A DNA stretch of 64,000 nucleotides from positions 310,001-374,000 of the forward strand of contig NZ_WXUB01000004.1 of the NCBI RefSeq assembly GCF_011799805.1, in the 5' to 3' direction. Numbering within the stretch: the stretch's first letter is position 1; the number at the start of each line of letters is the position of its first letter. The notes under the pieces were generated by a model, which did not search any database, was not told the origin of the DNA, and was given only the letters and a program-made list of their open reading frames with translations. The stretch is from Maribellus sediminis (GTDB lineage: Bacteria; Bacteroidota; Bacteroidia; Bacteroidales; Prolixibacteraceae). Made by a program: the position numbers and the translations under genes. Shown here piece after piece: positions 60,353-64,000 of this stretch.

Positions 60353-62692
60353 ATGAGAAGCATTTTAGGTTTTATTACAGTGTTGGTGGTAAGTTGTTTT
60401 TGTGGAAACAGCTTCGGTCAGGAGCTAACAAAATATGTCGACCCAAATATCGGAACTGCCCATTCGCGCTGGTTCTTTTATACGCCGGCAGCGGTGCCGT
60501 TCGGAATGGCAAAACTGGCTCCGTCAACCAATGCACATTACGGGAATGAGCAGGGCTGGGAAGCCGTTGGTTACGACGACCGCGACAGCTCAATCGAAGG
60601 TTTTGCGAACCTGCACGAGTTTCAGGTGGGTGGAATTGTTTTTGCTCCAACAGTGGGTGAACTGCAAACTGTTCCCGGAGATCTTGAGAATCCTGACGGC
60701 GGATACCGCTCGCGTTTCGACCGCAAAAATGAATATGCAACAGCGGGTTATTATTCGGTTTGGCTCGACGATTATAAAGTTAAAGCCGAGCTGACTGCCA
60801 CGAAACGTGTTGGATTTCATCGTTATACTTTCCCGGAATCAGAGTCGGCAAATATTCTTTTTGATATTGGCAACCAACAAGGTGAAAGCGGCAAAGTAAA
60901 AGATGCGGAAGCTGTTATAACAGCAGATGGGCGAATTGAAGGTTATGTGATTACCGAACCTGAGTACGTAAAAAAATACCAGAAAGGTGCTGACGTTAAA
61001 ATGTATTTCACGGCTGTTTTAGACAAAAAACCAACAGCATACGGAACTTTTAAAGGAACTGATATTTTCAGAAACGAAAAGAAGATTAACGGTGTAGGAG
61101 CCGGAGTTTTCCTCACCTTTTCCACTAAAGAAAATGAAGCGGTTACCATTAAAGTTGGTTTGTCGTATACTTCTGTTGAAAATGCCAGACTTAACCTTGA
61201 AACGGAGGCAAAGAATCTGACTTTTGAAAAGGCAAAGAAAGCCAGTCTCAAAACCTGGGAGGATTACCTGGGCAGGGTTACTGTTGAAGGAAAAAATGAA
61301 GCCAATAAAGTAAAATTTTACACCGGGCTTTTCCATGCTCTGTTAGGGCGTGGTTTGGCCAGCGATGTGAATGGTGCCTATCCGAAAAATAACGGTGAAG
61401 TGGGACAAATTGAGTTGGACGGAAAGGGAAATCCTGTTCATAACCACTACAATACCGATGCCATTTGGGGAGCTTTCTGGAACCTGACACAATTGTGGGC
61501 CATTGCTTATCCTGAATATTATTCCGACTGGATTCAGAGTCAGTTGCTGGTGTACAAAGATGCCGGCTGGCTGGGCGACGGAATTGCGTGCAGTAAATAT
61601 GTTTCGGGAGTGGGAACCAATTTTACCAGCCTGGCAATTGCTGCGGCTTACAATTGTGGAATTCGCGATTTTGATGTGGAGCTGGGTTACGAAGCAGCGT
61701 TGAAAAACGAAATCGAGTGGAAAGGCCGGATTGAAGGTGCCGGAAAGATGGATGTGCGTCAGTTTGTGGAACGCGGCTATAGCCCGTACGACGAACGTTA
61801 TGCCTGGATAACCGTTGACGAAGGATCGGGATTCTCAGCTTCGCACACACTGGAATATTCGTTCAGCAGTTTTGCGGTAGCTCAATATGCCAAGCACCTT
61901 GGCAAAACCGACGATTATAAATTGTTATCCCGCCTGTCTGATGGATGGAAGTTGTTATTTGATGAAGAAACAAAACTGATCAGGCCAAGAGATCTTGACG
62001 GTAATTTTATTCAAAACTTTGATCCTTTGGCACCATGGATTGGCTTTCAGGAAGGGAACGCTATTCAATACACTTTTTATGTGCCGCACCAGCCTGAAGA
62101 GCTGGTGAAGAAGCTAGGACGGGAAACCTTTAATAATCGTCTCGACAGCATCTTTATTGCATCGCAAAAAAATATTTTCGGAGGCGGAAAAGAAGTGGAT
62201 GCTTTTGCCGGACTGAAAGCTCTATACAACCACGGAAATCAACCGAATCTGCATATCTCATGGATGTTTAACTTTTCGGGAAGACCCGACCTGACCCAAA
62301 AATGGGTGCGTGCAATTTGCGACGAATTCTACGGAACAGAAGGAATTCACGGCTATGGTTACGGACAGGATGAAGACCAGGGGCAACTTGGTGCGTGGTA
62401 TGTAATGGCCGGAATTGGTTTGTTCGACGTAAAAGGACTTACTGCAATTGATCCTGAAATGCAGATTGGCAGCCCGTTGTTTGATAAAATTACCATCCAG
62501 CTTAACCCCGATTATTACAAAGGAAAACAGTTTGTTATTGAAACTGAAAATAACTCGAAAGACAATGTTTATGTGCAGAAAATTGAGTTGGATGGAGAAG
62601 TTCAGGATTCACCATTTGTCAAATTTCAGGATATTGTAAATGGTGGCAAATTAAAACTGAAGATGTCGGGAACACCAAAAATCAATCAGTAA
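60353..62692 (+). CDS. GH92 alpha-mannosidase
   Basis: A 779-residue calcium-dependent exo-alpha-mannosidase family protein. The signal peptide covers about 1-22 (ending NSFGQ) and has no canonical lipobox at its end, so it is probably periplasmic. GH92 landmarks are VDPNIGTAHSRWFFYTPAAV and PFGMAKLAPSTN at the N-terminus, HNHYNTDAIWGAFWNL, and the C-terminal active-site segment QDEDQGQLGAWYVMAG (Asp673, Glu674, Asp675). Some motifs differ from the best-known members (LHEFQVGG in place of the usual SHTHLSG), so linkage specificity may differ. It should trim imported mannan oligosaccharides to mannose. It is divergent from GntR and 56 bases upstream of the mannose-6-phosphate isomerase gene. 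Confidence 0.93.
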   Translation: MRSILGFITVLVVSCFCGNSFGQELTKYVDPNIGTAHSRWFFYTPAAVPFGMAKLAPSTNAHYGNEQGWEAVGYDDRDSSIEGFANLHEFQVGGIVFAPTVGELQTVPGDLENPDGGYRSRFDRKNEYATAGYYSVWLDDYKVKAELTATKRVGFHRYTFPESESANILFDIGNQQGESGKVKDAEAVITADGRIEGYVITEPEYVKKYQKGADVKMYFTAVLDKKPTAYGTFKGTDIFRNEKKINGVGAGVFLTFSTKENEAVTIKVGLSYTSVENARLNLETEAKNLTFEKAKKASLKTWEDYLGRVTVEGKNEANKVKFYTGLFHALLGRGLASDVNGAYPKNNGEVGQIELDGKGNPVHNHYNTDAIWGAFWNLTQLWAIAYPEYYSDWIQSQLLVYKDAGWLGDGIACSKYVSGVGTNFTSLAIAAAYNCGIRDFDVELGYEAALKNEIEWKGRIEGAGKMDVRQFVERGYSPYDERYAWITVDEGSGFSASHTLEYSFSSFAVAQYAKHLGKTDDYKLLSRLSDGWKLLFDEETKLIRPRDLDGNFIQNFDPLAPWIGFQEGNAIQYTFYVPHQPEELVKKLGRETFNNRLDSIFIASQKNIFGGGKEVDAFAGLKALYNHGNQPNLHISWMFNFSGRPDLTQKWVRAICDEFYGTEGIHGYGYGQDEDQGQLGAWYVMAGIGLFDVKGLTAIDPEMQIGSPLFDKITIQLNPDYYKGKQFVIETENNSKDNVYVQKIELDGEVQDSPFVKFQDIVNGGKLKLKMSGTPKINQ

Positions 62693-62748
62693 TTAGTTGA
62701 ACTCAATTCTCTCTTTGCGAAACAGTTCGCAGTAAAATATATTAGATA

Positions 62749-64000
62749 ATGGAAAAACGGAAAACAACACAGTTTTTAATGCCTGTTGAAAAGGATGGCG
62801 CGGTGGTGAATGGCTACGATATATATCCCTCGTTAAAATTGGGGAGCGATGTAATTTCAACCGACTTATCGGCACTTGCCGAAAAGCTTAAAGGAGAAAG
62901 TACAATTATTATCAACGGCTATGTTGGAACGTACTTCGAAAACTTCAGGTTGTTATTTGATAATGCGCTCACCGCATCGGGAAAATCAACCAACTGGATA
63001 AATGTGGAAACAGCCTTAAAACCGGAAAATGAAATCGATGAGCTGATTTCTCCGTTTTTGGGCGACGAAGATTCGATATTCGGAACAAGAGCGACCATTA
63101 AACTGGAAGATTATTTTGATTCAGAAAAACTGAAAAATATAACAGCTGAAGCAAACGCAGATATTAACGTGATCTACGGTGCCGGAGCTTCTCTTGCAGG
63201 TTGGAATGGAAAGCTATTGTATATCGATTTGCCCAAAAACGAACTTCAGTTCAGAGCTCGTGCCGAAAGTATTAAAAACCTTGGTGCAAGCAAGGTGGCC
63301 GATATGAAGAAGATGTACAAACGGTATTATTTCGTTGATTGGGTGGTGTTGAATAAACACAAAAAAGAACTGCTAAACGACATTGATTTTATTATCGATG
63401 GTCAGCAGTTGGAAGTATGGCCGTGGATGACTGGAGATAAGTTTCGAGAAGCTTTAACAAAATTAAGCCAAAACTTTTTCAGGGTTCGCCCGTGGTTTGA
63501 GCCAGGAGTTTGGGGAGGAACCTGGATTAAAGACAATATCGAAGGTTTAAATACCGAAGCACAAAATTATGCATGGTCGTTCGAGTTGATTACTCCCGAG
63601 AACGGAATTGTTTTCGAGAGTTCGCAGAAACTGCTCGAAGTATCCTTCGATTTTCTGATGTTTGCCCAAAGAGATGCAATAATGGGAGTTGATGAGGATA
63701 AGTATGGTTACGAATTTCCGCTGCGTTTTGATTTTCTCGATACTTTCGATGGCGGAAACCTTTCGGTGCAGTGTCATCCGCGTCCGGAGTATTGTAAAGA
63801 GCATTTTGGCGAAGACATTACCCAGGAAGAAACCTATTATATTCTCGATCGGAAAAATGATGCCGTTGTATATATCGGATTTCAGGACGACATAGAGCCG
63901 AAGAAATTTGAGACGGCTTTGTGGGATAGTTACAATACCAATACCGCCATCGATATTACAAAATATGTGCAGGAGATACCTGCCAATAAACACGACCTGT
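62749..64000 (+). CDS. manA: Class I mannose-6-phosphate isomerase with N-terminal extension (3' truncated)
   Basis: The frame starts at the ATG at 62749 (MEKRKTTQFLMPVE) and stays open to the window end, giving 417 residues. The second half matches the catalytic cupin domain of type I phosphomannose isomerases: SVQCHP (Gln341, His343) and TQEETYYIL (Glu361) correspond to the zinc ligands in the QxH and TEMWY motifs. The first ~230 residues are an additional alpha/beta domain (STIIINGYVGTYFENFRLL; NVIYGAGASLAGWNGKLLY) resembling a P-loop kinase fold without a Walker A motif. No signal peptide, so cytoplasmic. It interconverts mannose-6-phosphate and fructose-6-phosphate, the final step for mannose released by GH92, with which it forms an operon. 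The remaining part lies beyond the window. Confidence 0.85.
   Translation, partial: MEKRKTTQFLMPVEKDGAVVNGYDIYPSLKLGSDVISTDLSALAEKLKGESTIIINGYVGTYFENFRLLFDNALTASGKSTNWINVETALKPENEIDELISPFLGDEDSIFGTRATIKLEDYFDSEKLKNITAEANADINVIYGAGASLAGWNGKLLYIDLPKNELQFRARAESIKNLGASKVADMKKMYKRYYFVDWVVLNKHKKELLNDIDFIIDGQQLEVWPWMTGDKFREALTKLSQNFFRVRPWFEPGVWGGTWIKDNIEGLNTEAQNYAWSFELITPENGIVFESSQKLLEVSFDFLMFAQRDAIMGVDEDKYGYEFPLRFDFLDTFDGGNLSVQCHPRPEYCKEHFGEDITQEETYYILDRKNDAVVYIGFQDDIEPKKFETALWDSYNTNTAIDITKYVQEIPANKHDL

Noticed and set aside
1-64000. CRISPR arrays, tRNA or rRNA genes, transposases and phage genes
   Set aside because: None was seen when reading both strands.

Overview
The window is from a glycan-degrading member of the Bacteroidota, plausibly a marine or sediment Bacteroidia of the Marinilabiliales/Prolixibacteraceae type; the phylum is safe, the lower rank is a guess. 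The signs are three SusC/SusD pairs, an ECF sigma/FecR pair, lipoproteins with acidic residues after the lipobox cysteine, seven proteins ending in type IX secretion (T9SS) sorting domains, weak Shine-Dalgarno sequences, and promoters of the Bacteroidota form TTTG-N17..23-TAnnTTTG. No rRNA, tRNA, CRISPR array, transposase or phage gene was seen.

Left part (1-28515), mostly secreted enzymes and lectin-like proteins: a 5'-truncated passenger-repeat protein; a convergent GH43-GH51 pair for L-arabinan; then a long + strand series made of a clan GH-A enzyme with ricin and LamG modules, an unrecognised 87-aa protein, a GH128-like endoglucanase, two giant LamG/cadherin-like proteins (one with a zincin-like metallopeptidase motif nested in a carbohydrate-binding module), a TonB C-terminal/TPR protein, a second T9SS-exported GH43 and a large MG2-domain protein.

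Middle (28661-44682, - strand): a seven-gene operon read as FAS1x4 lipoprotein, SusC, SusD, FAS1x2 lipoprotein, FAS1 lipoprotein, SusC, SusD, closed by a canonical terminator. It contains two uptake pairs and three fasciclin-domain lipoproteins but no carbohydrate-active enzyme.

Right part (45285-64000): an alpha-mannan-type locus. On the - strand lie ECF sigma, FecR anti-sigma, SusC with an STN signalling domain, SusD, SusE, GH76 endo-alpha-mannanase, a lipoprotein GH43 and a TPR protein. Divergent from it are a GntR/UTRA repressor (-) and a GH92 alpha-mannosidase (+) followed by a class I mannose-6-phosphate isomerase cut by the window end. In the likely scheme GH76 cuts mannan at the surface, SusCDE imports oligomannosides, GH92 trims them to mannose and the isomerase feeds fructose-6-phosphate to glycolysis. 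The SusC STN-FecR-ECF relay would sense the polymer and GntR an intracellular product. GH128 and the clan GH-A enzyme would suit fungal or yeast wall glucans, and the GH43/GH51 enzymes suit arabinan, so the island appears to handle mixed cell-wall material.

Regulatory structure visible in the sequence includes a nearly symmetric pair of GntR-type operators in the GntR-GH92 gap, a possible antisense sRNA over the leader of the STN-bearing SusC gene, and hairpins within and at the ends of operons.
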